DNA of 64,000 bases from Diospyros lotus (lineage: Eukaryota > Streptophyta > Magnoliopsida > Ericales > Ebenaceae), in contig NC_068351.1 of assembly GCF_014633365.1 (NCBI RefSeq), forward strand, positions 702,001-766,000. Reading direction: 5' to 3'. The notes beneath the pieces are model-generated. The model saw only the letters and a program-made list of their open reading frames with translations. It ran no database searches and was not told the origin of the DNA. This document shows positions 36,291-47,896 of the stretch, piece by piece; positions within the stretch are counted from its first letter, which is position 1; each line of letters begins with the position of its first letter. Both the position numbers and the translations under genes were made by a program.

Positions 36291-38306
36291 ATGGACGACC
36301 TGGAATTGCAGAAGATACAAATCTTAGGGCCCACATTAGCTTCCATCCTACAAAGGTTCTCCTCCTCTCCCGGCGACGTCGACGGCCTTCTCTTTGGCCG
36401 GTTCTCCCTCATCACCCGTTCCACCTTCTCCGACGACAACCCCTCCACCGCCGCCGCCGCCGCCAGCACCTCCTCTTCCGAATCCCCCACTCTTATAGCC
36501 ACCATCACATCTTTCGTCTGCTCCTCCTCCACCTCCACCTTCTATACCCCCACGGGCGACATCAAGATCCCCCCCCTCCAACGCCTCCTCCCCACCTCCG
36601 CCTCCGACCACCACCACCACTCCCTAATCGGCTGGTTCTCCGGCCGCCGCAGAACCCCCCTCCGCCCATCCCTCCGTGAATCCTCCGTGACCTGTTCTCT
36701 CTCCTCCAACATCCAACTCTCCGTCCAAGTCGACAACGTTAGTCTCTCTCCCTGCGTCTTTCTCCTCCTGACGACGCCGATTCAGGAACAACTCATCCAC
36801 ACTCACGAGTACAAAGCCTATCAGTTCCGACTATCCACCGAGTCCTTCCAGGCTAAAACCCTAGATGTGGTTAACATCGGCCCGGCGTTCCGCGGCCATT
36901 ACGGTGCGTTTTCGCCTAACTCTATATTTCCGGCGTTGCCTTGTAAGTTGAGTGGGCTGAGTTCGATGGCGGAGGACCGATCGGCGGAGAGCGAGAACTT
37001 AAGGAGTACGAGGAGGGTTTCCAAGGATCAGAAGGACCTCGATGTGTGGGCCGAGGGGTTCGATGTTGGGCGGCTGAGTCGGTTGATAGGCTCTGAGGCC
37101 ACAAATTACACCGTGGAGTTGGAGGAATTGTATAGAAAGATGCTGGCCAAGCTCGATGGATTGGCAAGGCTCGTGGAGAAGAGTTCTGCGAGGGTCCTGG
37201 AACAAGTAAATATTTTCTGTTTCTTATGATCAAATTGATGTGAACTCTTAGGGCATTGTTTAACAAAGTACTGATTTGGTTCATTTTTCATTGTTGTTTA
37301 TGCATTTTGGGTAGTTGTGTTAAATAATATAATAATTTACGTTGTTGAAAAATTTCCCCAAAATAACTTCTTGGTTATGGTTTGAATAGAACTGACAAAC
37401 TTCAATGCCCGGTAGGAAAATCATAATATGAAGTTGAGGTACAAAGTTGCTGGCATGGAGTAGCTGCATGATATTTAAGGTCTCATTCTCCTGGTTATTT
37501 AAGGTAATTTTGTCTTTTTTCTTATGATCAATTCCATTTCTCAGTGATGCAAATTATTGGTTTGTGAAGAACTCATCTTCTTATAAAATGGGTAGGATAA
37601 ATCTTTTGATATCCAAATAACTACATTTTTTCTTCAAATTTTTGTTAAACTTTAATAAATAAGATGTTGTGTCCGTTCCATGACAGTACTCTCATGGCTT
37701 GGTTGAAACGAATGACATAGAAGATGGATATTTTACTGTGTTTAAGTTAGGAGATAGGCTTGTTATTATACTTTGTCACGGTGTGACAAAGAGAATTACC
37801 TTGAATCAGTGTGATTCAAGGGCGAACAGAAGTAAAGAGGGAGGAAGGAGGAGCAGAGATGCAAGATAGGGAGGAGAATAGGAGAACAGAGACCTATGAG
37901 AGAGAAGGTAATGGAGAAAAAGTTCTAATCATTCCATGTCCTCTCCTAAAAGGGTGGAAGAGTTAATATACTCACTCGGTGGGGTCGGAATCTCGCCCAC
38001 TCAAGCGGTTACAACCGATTGCCTTGTCATTTTCCCTAACAGATTCTCTTGTCGTTTCCTAAGGCCTTACACGTTGCCTGACATCCTAACCGATTGCTAG
38101 CTGGAATGGAAATACAGTAACGGAAATAAGCAACTACAATGTAGCAGAAAATTAACCATGCTAAAAGCAAAAATTTAAAAGATAGCAGCAGGTCCGTGAC
38201 ATACTTATTCTTCTTTTTCTTTTCTAGTTTATGGAATCAATTAATATATTTGTGTTTGCAGTATCATACTTTATTGGAAGCAAACCGACAATTTTGGCAC
38301 TCTTAA
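36291..38306 (+). CDS. Abraxas/FAM175-like MPN- protein
   Basis: Probable scaffold subunit of a BRCC36-type K63 deubiquitinase complex (BRCA1-A/BRISC-like). Exon 36291-37205 encodes 305 residues with an MPN--like N-terminus (LGPTLASILQRF, GDVDGLLFGRFSLI). It then has low-complexity Ser/Ala and Pro stretches, QVDNVSLSPCVFLLLTTP and HTHEYKAYQFR, and a predicted helical coiled-coil tail (YTVELEELYRKMLAKLDGLARLVEKS in part). A donor (CAA|GTAAAT) follows. The best candidate last exon is 38262-38306 (after TTTGCAG), which in phase gives YHTLLEANRQFWHS and a stop, for 319 residues. The intron of about 1.05 kb contains a solo LTR. The family call rests on the plant FAM175 pattern, not on catalytic residues; Abraxas proteins lack the JAMM metal site. 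Confidence 0.6.
37774..38201 (-). mobile_element. Solo LTR in the intron of the Abraxas-like gene
   Basis: A 428-bp sequence starts TGTCACGG and ends CCGTGACA and is flanked by the 5-bp duplication TACTT (37769-37773 and 38202-38206). There is no internal domain. Its A/G-rich side and short inverted ends resemble the LTRs of the gag-only element at 39229-41508, so minus orientation is inferred. Confidence 0.85.
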
Positions 38307-38391
38307 CTTTGTTATGCTAATGATTGATTTGTTCTGTTAGACATTTAAGGAAGTTTGTTGTGTAGCATGCATGGTATTAATGTTGTATTAA

Positions 38392-39203
38392 GAGGCTGTT
38401 TGGCTTAGCGGTTTGACCGCTTATAAGCTACATAAGCAGCTTTAAGCTAAGCAGCGTTTTTGAGTGAAGTGTTTGGCAATACAAAAATGCTTAAATGCTA
38501 GGTAGCTTAAACGCTACTATAATAGCGTTTGAGAAAAGCTGGTACCCCCCTAGCTTTTGTGAAAGAAGCTATTGCATTGACTAATGCTATTACTATTTTG
38601 CCCTCAAACATTTTGAATATTTACACCTTGTCCCTTTCTTCTCCCATCTTCGAGCTTTTGCCATTACCGCCGTTGTTGCTATCTCCCCTCCTTTAGATCC
38701 TCCTTCGCCATCGCCCCTTCTCCAGATTCGCCGTCGCCATTCCCCCTCCTCCAGATCCGTCGTCGGCGTCGTTCAACAAAGCTGCCTCAAGCCATCGGCT
38801 ACAGTTCTTCTCGCTACGTGCAGCGTGTATATATATATATATATAACAACAATAAACATAATATATGTTATATGTATATATATAACACAAAATAATATAT
38901 ATTATTATATATAACATATGTAATATATATAGTAATATTGTATTAATATATTTTTAATAATTATGTATAATTTATTAACATTTAATAATAAAATTTTACA
39001 TCATTCAACATCATGTCTATTTTGGTCTTTTTATCAAGTTTTAATAGTTTTTCATCTTTTTCAAACCAAACACATAAATATTAATTAATAACTTAAAAGT
39101 ACATTTATTCAAACACATTATCAGCTTAAACACTATTTAACTTTTAACTTGAAAGCTAAATAGCTTAAAAGTTATGAAAAATTTCAGTAAGCCAAACAGC
39201 CTC
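38392..39203. mobile_element. Tourist/PIF-Harbinger-like MITE, 812 bp
   Basis: Perfect terminal inverted repeats GAGGCTGTTTGGCTTA (38392-38407) and its complement (39188-39203) are flanked by TAA on both sides (38389-38391, 39204-39206), the target pattern of PIF/Harbinger elements. The interior has further partly complementary sequence plus AT microsatellites around 38827-38940. No transposase is encoded. It lies just behind the predicted last exon of the Abraxas-like gene. Confidence 0.75.
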
Positions 39204-39228
39204 TAAAGCATGCAAATAGGAGAGCATG

Positions 39229-41291
39229 TGTTAGATCTTTGGATCTGACAAGGGGTTTGTTTAGGAAGAATTGAGAATTAGAGGGAATTTGGAGGGAGAA
39301 TTCAGACGGAAAGGGAGGGAAGCAGCAAGAAAGAGGGAGAAAGTTTGAGAGAGAGAGAGAGAGATTCAATACATCTATCCGGAATGTACAATCCGGTAAA
39401 GCACAACGACTATAAAACTAAGTACAATCAACAAGCATAAGAGAAAAAAACACAATTACTGCCCTGCCCCTAGGAACGTGATAATACCCCCTCCCTTGAA
39501 ACATTTCTTGTCCCCATGAAATGTCAAAAGCTGGCTATGGATCAACGAATCAACCAATTCCGGCCTTCACTGCCTGGTTTATCTTTCTTTCTTTCTTTCT
39601 CCTTTGTGTTTCCTCATGGAGGAGTTGAAACGTAGCAGTGTTAGCAGCCGTTGAATATTCTTTCTCAGCCTCAGTTCTGTCTTCAAACTAGACAGCCTGT
39701 ATAGAGTGGATCTGAGACTCTGGAGCCTCTTTTTGTAATAATTTCTGCCACGTTTGACCGGTGATCACCTTGCATTCACCGGTTTCTTCTTGGAGAACAA
39801 CCCTTTTTGTCATCTTCTTCCCTTTCTTCTTCTAATCCTTCAATGTGCAGTAACAGTCTTTGACATTGGTGGCCGTAACTGAATGTAACTCCACATTTAA
39901 AGCATAACCCTAACTTTCATCTTTCCTCCATAGTAGAAGATTTAGCTGCATTAGGGTTAGATAATCTTTAGAATTCTCTTGATTTCCTTCCAATTGTTGA
40001 CTGAACGGAGGCTGAGCTTCAGTGAAGAGCGTGTACTTCTCGACAATCGCTTCCAATACAAGCTCCTGGAGACTTGCCTTCTCAGCAGCCCGTTTAACAG
40101 TGGCTGGCTGTCATCTTAACAGTGAGTCTAAGTTCATCATTCAACCCACTGATGAAACTAGATGCAAAGTACGGTTCATCCAAAGATGGGTGGGAAAGGA
40201 TTAGCAGGGATCTCAACTCCTCAAACCTGGTTTGGTAGTTCTCGACTGAACCTTCCTGCTTAAGTTTGTTGAATTCCTCTACCATGTTTGTCATGGTTCC
40301 TTCTCTGAAACAAGCTCAAAAATCCTCCACGAATTCATGCCAATTCAGCCCAATTCTCCTTCTGCTCCGGCTTTGAAACCAAGCATTTGCTACATTGTTA
40401 AGGTAAGCGGAAGCCAGATTCACCCTCTGGCCTTCTCCCACCTGATAATGCTGGAAGAACTGCTCACAACATTGGATCCACCATCGCAGTTTGTCACCCT
40501 CAAAAGCCAAAATCTCCATCCTTGGCATTGGAGTATGAAACTGATTCGTATGTACTCCTCTGGCAGAAGTCTCCCGTACAAATGCTGATTGCTCCTCTGT
40601 TTCCAGAGGATCAGGAGTGCGCTGTTGGAATCTTTATATCGCTAGGATTGGAGCCATGGTGAACCTTGGAGGGAAGTCCACCGGTAAGCTTGCATTAGGC
40701 AGCCGGGAAAACACACTCAGGACAGTGCTCAATTGCTGGCCAATTCTGGTGAATTCTTATTTGAGGCTCGCTACATCTTCTCGCACACCAGCAACCTCAG
40801 GTCGGACACTCTTCTCCAACGATAGCATCGCCTCTTGAATGACCAGAATTTCTGCCCTACTCACCTCCTCCTGAGTCTGGCAAAGGCCTAACTCCGTCAA
40901 CTCCAATCGATCCTCCAACTGCTCTCGATTCTGACAAAACTCAATCTCCATTGCATCCAACCGGGTTTCCTACTGTTTCATTCTAGTTCCCTCAGCCTTG
41001 ATCAACCCAATTACCAATGATTGAATCTGATCTCAGACTGCTACTTGAATCTCCAATCGCTGAACACCCCAAAACCTAATAGCAATCGCGATAAGTCCGA
41101 TTGCCCAGAATTGCTTCACCCCTGCATCGTGATCTCCGTTGACAAGGCTGTAATCGCCTTGCTTTGATACCAATTGTCAGATCTTCAGATCTGACAAGGG
41201 GATTGTTTAGGAAGAATTGGGAATTAGAGGGAATTTGGAGGGAGAATTCAGATGGAAAGGGAGGGAAACAGAGCAAGAAAGAGGGAGAAAG

Positions 41292-41332
<41 letters not shown>

Positions 41333-41508
41333 TTTCATTTCATTGCTCAACCTGCCTTCCCTCTTCTAGCTATGGCTTATTTATAGCCTAGCATACATCC
41401 ATCTGGAATGTTCAATCCGGTAAAGCACAACCACTCTAACAACTAAGTACAATCAACAAGCATAAGAGAAAAAAAGACAATTACTGCCCTGCCCCGAGGA
41501 ACGTGACA
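39229..41508 (-). mobile_element. Gag-only LTR retrotransposon (Ty3/gypsy type), minus strand
   Basis: 5' LTR 41508-41175 (334 bp; TGTCACG to CTGACA). Primer binding site TGGTATCAAAGC (complement of 41161-41172), near the initiator-Met tRNA site. A gag remnant follows, then a polypurine tract AAGGGAGGGGGT (about 39497-39486) and the 3' LTR 39483-39229 (255 bp). The 3' LTR lacks about 70 bp present around 41331-41396 in the other copy. Protease, reverse transcriptase and integrase are absent, so the element could only move with help from a relative. No clear target duplication was found. A (GA)n run lies in both LTRs. Confidence 0.88.
39863..40960 (-). pseudogene. Retroelement gag remnant with zinc knuckle
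   Basis: Broken frames on the minus strand together resemble plant gypsy gag. A Glu-rich coiled segment lies at 40960-40757. A capsid-like part follows (EGDKLRWWIQCCEQFFQHYQ and ASAYLNNVANAWFQ, 40528-40316), then SVENYQTRFEELRSLL with FISGLNDELR (40294-40094), and a CCHC zinc knuckle CFKCGVTFSYGHQC at 39904-39863. The pieces lie in different frames with stops between them, so no functional protein can be made. Confidence 0.75.
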
Positions 41509-42119
41509 GCTTGCACCTCCATGCATGTGTGCATGAGTGCTCATCCCTGAGAGGGAGGGAGGGACGGAGGGAGAATAAAAACTAATTTGTTCAAGCAAGT
41601 TACAAAGTAGATCAATGGCAGAAGTATGATTTTATCAATGGAAATAACTCAAATGTTAAAGGTCAAACTATACAAAATCTGGTCAATGTGGATCAAACAA
41701 TGTCTCTTATCACTAAGCATAATGGCTTCATTATATTTATCTTTCTCTGGTGAATAAAGAACCTGCTCTTCTATATGCAGCGTCTGTATTCATAATCTAT
41801 CGATAAATCTAGCTTCTCCATGCATATCATTCTTTCTTCCAATATCATCTGCTGCATTATATGGGAGCTTTAATCTGGGATCTCCATGTGGAAGTTATGC
41901 ACGTCAGAGGTGAGATCAGTAGGTCCTTTCTGTAACTCGCTACTAGTAGAAATCTTGTATATGCCAGAATCATCACATCTTCCTTCTTGTTACAATTGAG
42001 AGTTGTCAGTAATATTTTAAGTTCCAGAAAGCTTCATATTAGCCATTTCTGGTGCTAAGGCATTATAATTACATATGTAGTCTGTGTTTCCTTCTTATCC
42101 TTCAGTGCTATCTGGCTGC
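41509..42119. other. Intergenic DNA with nothing recognised
   Basis: Between the retroelement LTR and the DREB2 pseudogene. It may include duplicated 3' flank of the DREB2 copy. No feature is supported. Confidence 0.4.
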
Positions 42120-43340
42120 ACAGATCAGCATCACGTTCTTCTGTTAACAAATATTTCATTTACTCATCTACTTTGGCATTTTGCACTAGGTAAAATGTAT
42201 CAGATAGTCTCATATTCTGTGAATGAGCTTAATTAGATAATCGATTGTCATCCGTGCCATTTACTGCTAGAGACTGGATTTCAAACTCATCTTCCATTTA
42301 GTGTCTCTCTATGTAATCACGCTGATCTTGGCCCTGCAAAGACTCGAAAGAGAAATCAAAGTTATTGGATGCATGGTTTCCATCTTGTCTCAATGCAGGG
42401 CCATTCATGCTGTTAGGTTCAGAGGGTTTATTGTACAATGATTTGTCTGTCAACATATCTTGTTGGCAATTATTTCCTTCTGGTTCCTGAGTTGGACAGG
42501 ATGACGACTATCTCTCTCTTGTCTCTGTTCACATTCATAAATGGCAGTCTTTGCTGAATCCTCAATATCAGTTGTTCATACTTCCTCTTTCAAGTTTTGC
42601 CCGCAATAATATTTTTTATGGCATTTGAAGATCACTTGAATGACTATCCCCTGATATTTTTTCTGTCATCACTTGTACTTCGCTGTCACTGGCACACTGA
42701 TGGTCAACTTTCATGGACTCATCATCTCCACATTCTCTCACGAGCCTGACCTTCAACTCTGCAGCCATTGTAGCATTGCAGGTACTAGTCAGATGCCGAA
42801 ACCATTCGCCCCAAACTATTTTGCTTCATCATCACCAAGAGCTGCCAGTTGCCCAATGTTGTTGTGGGATGAGGCAACCAGAGTTGTGGTGATTGAACAC
42901 GACTCATTAGGCAACTCCACTGACTCCTCATAGCTGTTGGGAAAGTTCAATATAGCGCTGGGAATTTGGGACCATAGATAACACTTGAACCTTGTCATAA
43001 GCAAGAACAGACTCAAGGGCCCGATCAAAAGTGCTCAGCCACTGGCTTTTTTGGCTTTCTTCATTTGGCTGCTTCCATGCTTAGGCTGTCAAATCTCAGC
43101 CACCCAATTTTCCCACATCCTCTGCCTAACCCCTCTGTATGCAACCCTTATCGGTCCCTTTTCCTAGATCCCTTCTGTTTTGTTTCACACCAGTGCAATA
43201 CTCAACTTGGTTGTTGTATAGCTCTTCCACTTGTGCAGATTGAATTTCTTCCGTTGCGCCTTCTTAGTTTTTGTTGTCAACACCAACCATACAGGATTAA
43301 TACTCTGATTCTGCAACTCAAAACTATGCAATAGCACTCA
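42120..43340 (-). pseudogene. DREB2-type AP2/ERF pseudogene, inverted relative to the intact copy
   Basis: Read on the minus strand, this region follows the intact DREB2 gene (46637-47896) from its 5' intron end to its C-terminus. The intron end and first codons align near 43340-43250. The AP2 core AYRGVRQRMWENWVAEI is followed by a stop at about 43090. LSTFDRALESVLAYDK corresponds to [16 protein letters not shown]. Later FDFSFESLQ, DYIERH and MEDEFEIQS match [15 protein letters not shown] and MEDEFDVHS, and YLLTEE lies near 42150. Many stops and frameshifts are spread along it, so it is dead. The loop insertion in the AP2 domain is shared with the intact copy and thus predates the duplication. 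Confidence 0.88.
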
Positions 43341-46300
43341 ATACAATGACTACAGTAAGAGAATACTGACCTGCCTTGTCAGTTTTGTGAAAGATAAATA
43401 GTCACTCACAGAACTTTTACAAATCATTCCTAATGAAGAAGAAGATGTCTCTGTGCTTAGAAAACAAACCAACAAGAGATCTGGACATACAACGTTGAAA
43501 TGAAGCCAAAGAAGGATGGAGAAAACTTATTTATCAGTAGCATTCTCAGATGACTTGCGCTTTCAAAAAATCTAGAATACGGTAAACGAATTCTTGTTTT
43601 TGATTCTCTGTGGTGGACTCTTTGTTTAACGCTTTCCATATTTGAGTACGATCCCCTGTCAACTCCTGCTAACGGTCATCGGGTAAGGCTAATCGGTAGT
43701 GTAGTTTTAGTGGGCTTTGGCTTCTTGTTTTGGTAACTCTTGGGGATGGGGAAGCTGTATGCCACAATCCAGACATGGCATATTTAATTCCTGTTGTGTT
43801 CTGACTGGCCTGACCAATCCCATTCTTTACTTTGTGCCCAGTTCTGGCTGACTAAGATGATCTCTTTCTCGCCTTACTAAGGAAACTTGTACAATGATTC
43901 TGTGATCTCCGGGCTTTAAACTTTACATACATCTTACCATCTTTCGCCTTCTTTTTTACAGATCGATACAGGAGAATGTGCGAACAAATTTTTGGAGCTC
44001 AAACTGTAAGAAATGCATAATCGACATGATGGGTCCAAGCGTTTGTTGTGGTTGGCCTTAAGTTGATGGATGCAGTGGCCTATTTTCTGTCTAGTGTGGG
44101 AGGATGCCATTTTGTTGTTGCTTGAAGGCCCTTGTTTTACTAATCCTCCCATGTATTTACAAATTGTCCCTTTTTTCCCCCCTTGATTTGAATCTTGTTT
44201 GTGGATTTGAAGTTTGTCCAGTTCTTTGTTTTCTTTGCTGCTCGGTTTCTTCTTTTCTTTCTGCCTCTTCGAAGGTCAAGAAGAAGCTGAAGCCCCATTG
44301 ACTTCTTGAAAGCAAAATATATCAGCATTAAGTAGAGAGAAATCATGTTAATCAGTCAAAGCAAATTCTGAATTCTAATGAGTTTGTTGGTGGATGATGG
44401 ATGGATCATAAGGGGTCATTGACTCATGAGCACTGTGATCTGGTGGGAGACAATATTCAATGCTGTTATTATTATTTTGGATTGAAAATAAATTATTAAT
44501 CATACAAAAAAAATATAAAATTTAACGTGAAAAATTTAAATTGAAAAAAATTATAAATAAAAAAGTAAAATATTATTATGATAAAATTGATACAATAATA
44601 GTGATATAATTGTAATTAGTTTTTAAGTATTGTGTATTTATTTATAGATCTAAATCATTTATAAATGTACATATAAAATTTTATATTAATTAGAAGATAA
44701 TTTAAAAGGATGTTTTTCGAGATGAGTTAAATTTTATTTAAAGTTAAATTTGATAATATGTTAATCGCATTCAAATTTGAAATCTTAATCTCAGTTAAAT
44801 TAAAAAAATTTAATCACAAATTAATTATGATTTTGAATCATAATTATCACAAATACGTTTGTCATATCAAGTGATTGATATGTTATGTTTTTATATCTAC
44901 ATGATAATAGATTATATTTAATAAATTTAAAGATTAATATTGATTATACCTTAATCTAATCTAATGTTGTGTATTTATAATTTATATATATGTTTAGATA
45001 TTCTTACATATCATGATAATTAGGGATGATAATTTAATAAGTTCGGTTATTGACACGATTGAATTGTTCAAACCAAATAAAATGAACTTGTGTCAAATAT
45101 CAAATTGAACCAACCGAATATGTTTTCAAACAAATTAAAAAATCAAAAAATATTGAAAAAAATCGACTGGACTAAAAAAAATCAAAACATTTGAATAGAT
45201 TAAAAAATAAAAAAATTGAAATAAAACAAGTGAAAAAATGACGTCTTTTTTTATATTTTGGTTGGTTTGATTATTTTAGTTTTTGTCAATATAGAGATCG
45301 AATCAAACTGAAATAATTAAAATTGTTAAATTTAAAAGTTAAACTACATCGACCTACGATTTGAATCGAACTAAATCGATAATTTTAGACAATTTAATTC
45401 AATTATTTTTATTTAACTGAAATATTACGCACCTCTAATAATAACTATGTGGACCTCTTAAAACCTATGTGAAAAGAAAGCCCCGCCATGGTTGAAGGTT
45501 ATTATTTTATTTAATTTTTTTAAAGAGTAAATTGCATACACATTTTTTTATTTATTTTTAAGGATATTTTTTATACTTTAGAATTGATTTTAGAAACTCT
45601 TGTGTTTTGAATTTTTTTTCGAATGCAACCCTTTTGTTAATTTTCCTTTTGTTAGGTGTAACAACTAACATTGTAATTTTATTTAATATTTTAATTAAAT
45701 TATCTAAAATTAAAGTTACTTAAAAATAAAATTGACAAATCAAAACGAGAAGAAGATTCATTAGTTGAAAACTTTTTTTGATTGATGATTTTTTTTCCTC
45801 TTCTCTTTTTGTCAATTAAGCCAGTTATTTTTTTTATTTATTTTTTTCTTTCTCCTTGATTTGGAATGATCTAGTTTGGATTCATTCCAAATTAGGGATG
45901 GAAAAGAAGAAGGGTTGTAGTTTGGATGATTTTTTTGGTTTTTTTTTTCTTCTTCTCTTTTTTTATCTATGAAAATATATTGTCGATCATTAATTCTTGT
46001 TATTATTCTTCTTCCTTGATTTGGAGCAAACCCAAATTAAGATTCATCTAATTTGGATTCATTCCAAATTAGGGAGGAGAAAAAAGACGACGTGTTGCAT
46101 GGTGGAAAAGTTGTATTATCTCGTCTTTTAATTTTTTTATTTTATTTAAAGATAATTTTAATTTTAAATAATTTATAGAATAAAAAAAAGTTTGTTTGAG
46201 AGGTTAAATTTTAAATCCTAAAGATATTAAAAGTTGTGCTTCCTCATCTATATAAAGTATAATTAATTTGTTTGAGGGGTTAATAATATTTTTTTTTTAA

Positions 46301-46636
46301 AAAAAACGAGTTAAAAATGTTTTTTATTTAAGATATGGTTAGTTTTTGAAATTTTCAAAAAAAGAAAATAGACTTTGGCCCCAAGAAAAAGCATGGAATT
46401 GGTCAAGCCACGTTGGCAATCAAAGCATAGCATTGAAGCCGCCGCGTCTCATGTATATGAACCACGCGTAAGTATTTATGGGTTTAAGAAAAGGATTTTA
46501 TTGTCAGAACAAGTTTCTTAGTCCCCAAGGAAGCTACGAATTATATTATTGATTCTTCAACAGCGCGGAAACCGAAAGGGGGGGATTAGTCTTCTTCTTC
46601 TACTGTATTCTTTGGTTCTAGAATTCGTGTCGTCTG
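43341..46636. other. AT-rich intergenic region upstream of DREB2
   Basis: No supported gene. 45030-45430 is a diverged dispersed repeat rich in GAACCAA/GATTGAAT motifs. 45510-46310 is another decayed repeat. Within it a segment with GATTTGG and TTTGGATTCATTCCAAATTAGG occurs twice (about 45857-45900 and 46015-46080). The DREB2 promoter should start after about 46400; no clear TATA box is identified. Confidence 0.45.
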
Positions 46637-47896
46637 ATGCGGAGTAAGTTCTCTCCACTGAAACTGAAAGCTTCTTCTTTTGCCTTGTTTTCCATGTTTT
46701 ATTTGTACATCTATATATGTATATCTTAATGCTCTAAATTGTATATCATATCTCCTCCTCCTCCCCCTCCTTTAGGAATCAATGATTCGTATATCTTACA
46801 TGCCTTAGGTCTAGGACTTCAATCTTAACAGTATTACAGAAGGGCCGCCCGTGAATATCTGATTTGTGATTTCCTCACTGAGTTGCAGATTAATCACAGG
46901 ATAGAGTACTGATTAACTACTGATCATAATCCTGTTCCAGTGTATATGGTTGGCTTTGTGAACAGAAAACAGGGAAGAAAGCGCAATGCAAGTGAAGCAA
47001 TGGAGGAGGAGGCTTTACGGGTCAAGAAGAAGAACGACGAGAAGCAGACTGTGGTTGAGGACTGCACGAAAGATGGCGTGAAGCGGACCCGAAAGGGTCC
47101 GAGAAAAGGGTCCCGAAAGGGTTGCATGAAAGGCAAGGGAGGGCCCTTGAACTCGGCTTGCTCGTACAGAGGGGTCAGGCAGAGGACTTGGGGGAAGTGG
47201 GTGTCCGAGATTCGGAAGCCCATACGTGGCAACCCCCAGTGGCCTAAGAAAGCCAAAAGGCTGTGGCTCGGCACGTTTGATTCGGCCCGTGAGGCTGCTC
47301 TTGCTTATGACAAAGCTGCATCTGTGCTGTATGGCCCCCATGCTATATTGAACTTCTCCTCCCGCTCGGAGCTGGTGGAACCAGTCGACATGTCTGATGA
47401 GTCGCCATGTTCAATCTCCGCAACGTCGGTTGCCTCGTCTGAGTCCACGACTACTGCGCCAGGCAACTGGCTGCTCGGAGACGATGAAAAGGAGGTGAAA
47501 ATAGTTCAGGATAAGGCGGTAGAGTCAGAGCTCAAGCTAGACAATATCAGAGCAGAATGTGGAGATGATGATGAGTCGTCCATGGCAGTAGTCGACTGTC
47601 GTCGGCGTGCCAGCGACAATGAAGCAATAAGTGAAGTAACGAAAGAGAAAATTTCAGGGGACATTGAAGAGGATTCAGCGAAAACCACCCCTATAAATAG
47701 TTGGCAACAAAATATGTTGACAGATGAATCTGATAAACTTGATTTCTCTTTCGAGCCATTGCAGTGCCCAGATCAGCAGCTTGATTACATAAAGAGATAC
47801 CTAATGGAGGACGAGTTTGATGTTCATAGTGATGCCGAAGTTGATGCCTATTCGACATATTTGTTAACAGAAGAAGAATGTGAAGCTGCTGGATGA
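46637..47896 (+). CDS. DREB2: DREB2-type AP2/ERF transcription factor (subgroup A-2)
   Basis: Nuclear activator of drought and heat genes through DRE/CRT elements. The main exon is 46941-47896. A donor GGA|GTAAGT at 46643 and acceptor TTCCAG at 46940 define an intron. Splicing joins a seven-base coding piece (ATGCGGA, 46637-46643) to TGTATATG and makes the start MRMYMVGF in frame, 320 residues. Starting at the ATG at 46946 in exon 2 ([14 protein letters not shown]) is the alternative. Diagnostic A-2 features: a basic N-terminus, [14 protein letters not shown], then an AP2 domain (about residues 76-143; [46 protein letters not shown]) and an acidic, Ser-rich C-terminus with a probable activation motif ([21 protein letters not shown]). 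Odd: about nine extra residues (around [10 protein letters not shown]) between the second and third AP2 strands. Confidence 0.9.

Noticed and set aside
36348..36620. Glycine-rich antisense frame
   Set aside because: Antisense of Pro/Ser-rich codons in the Abraxas-like gene.
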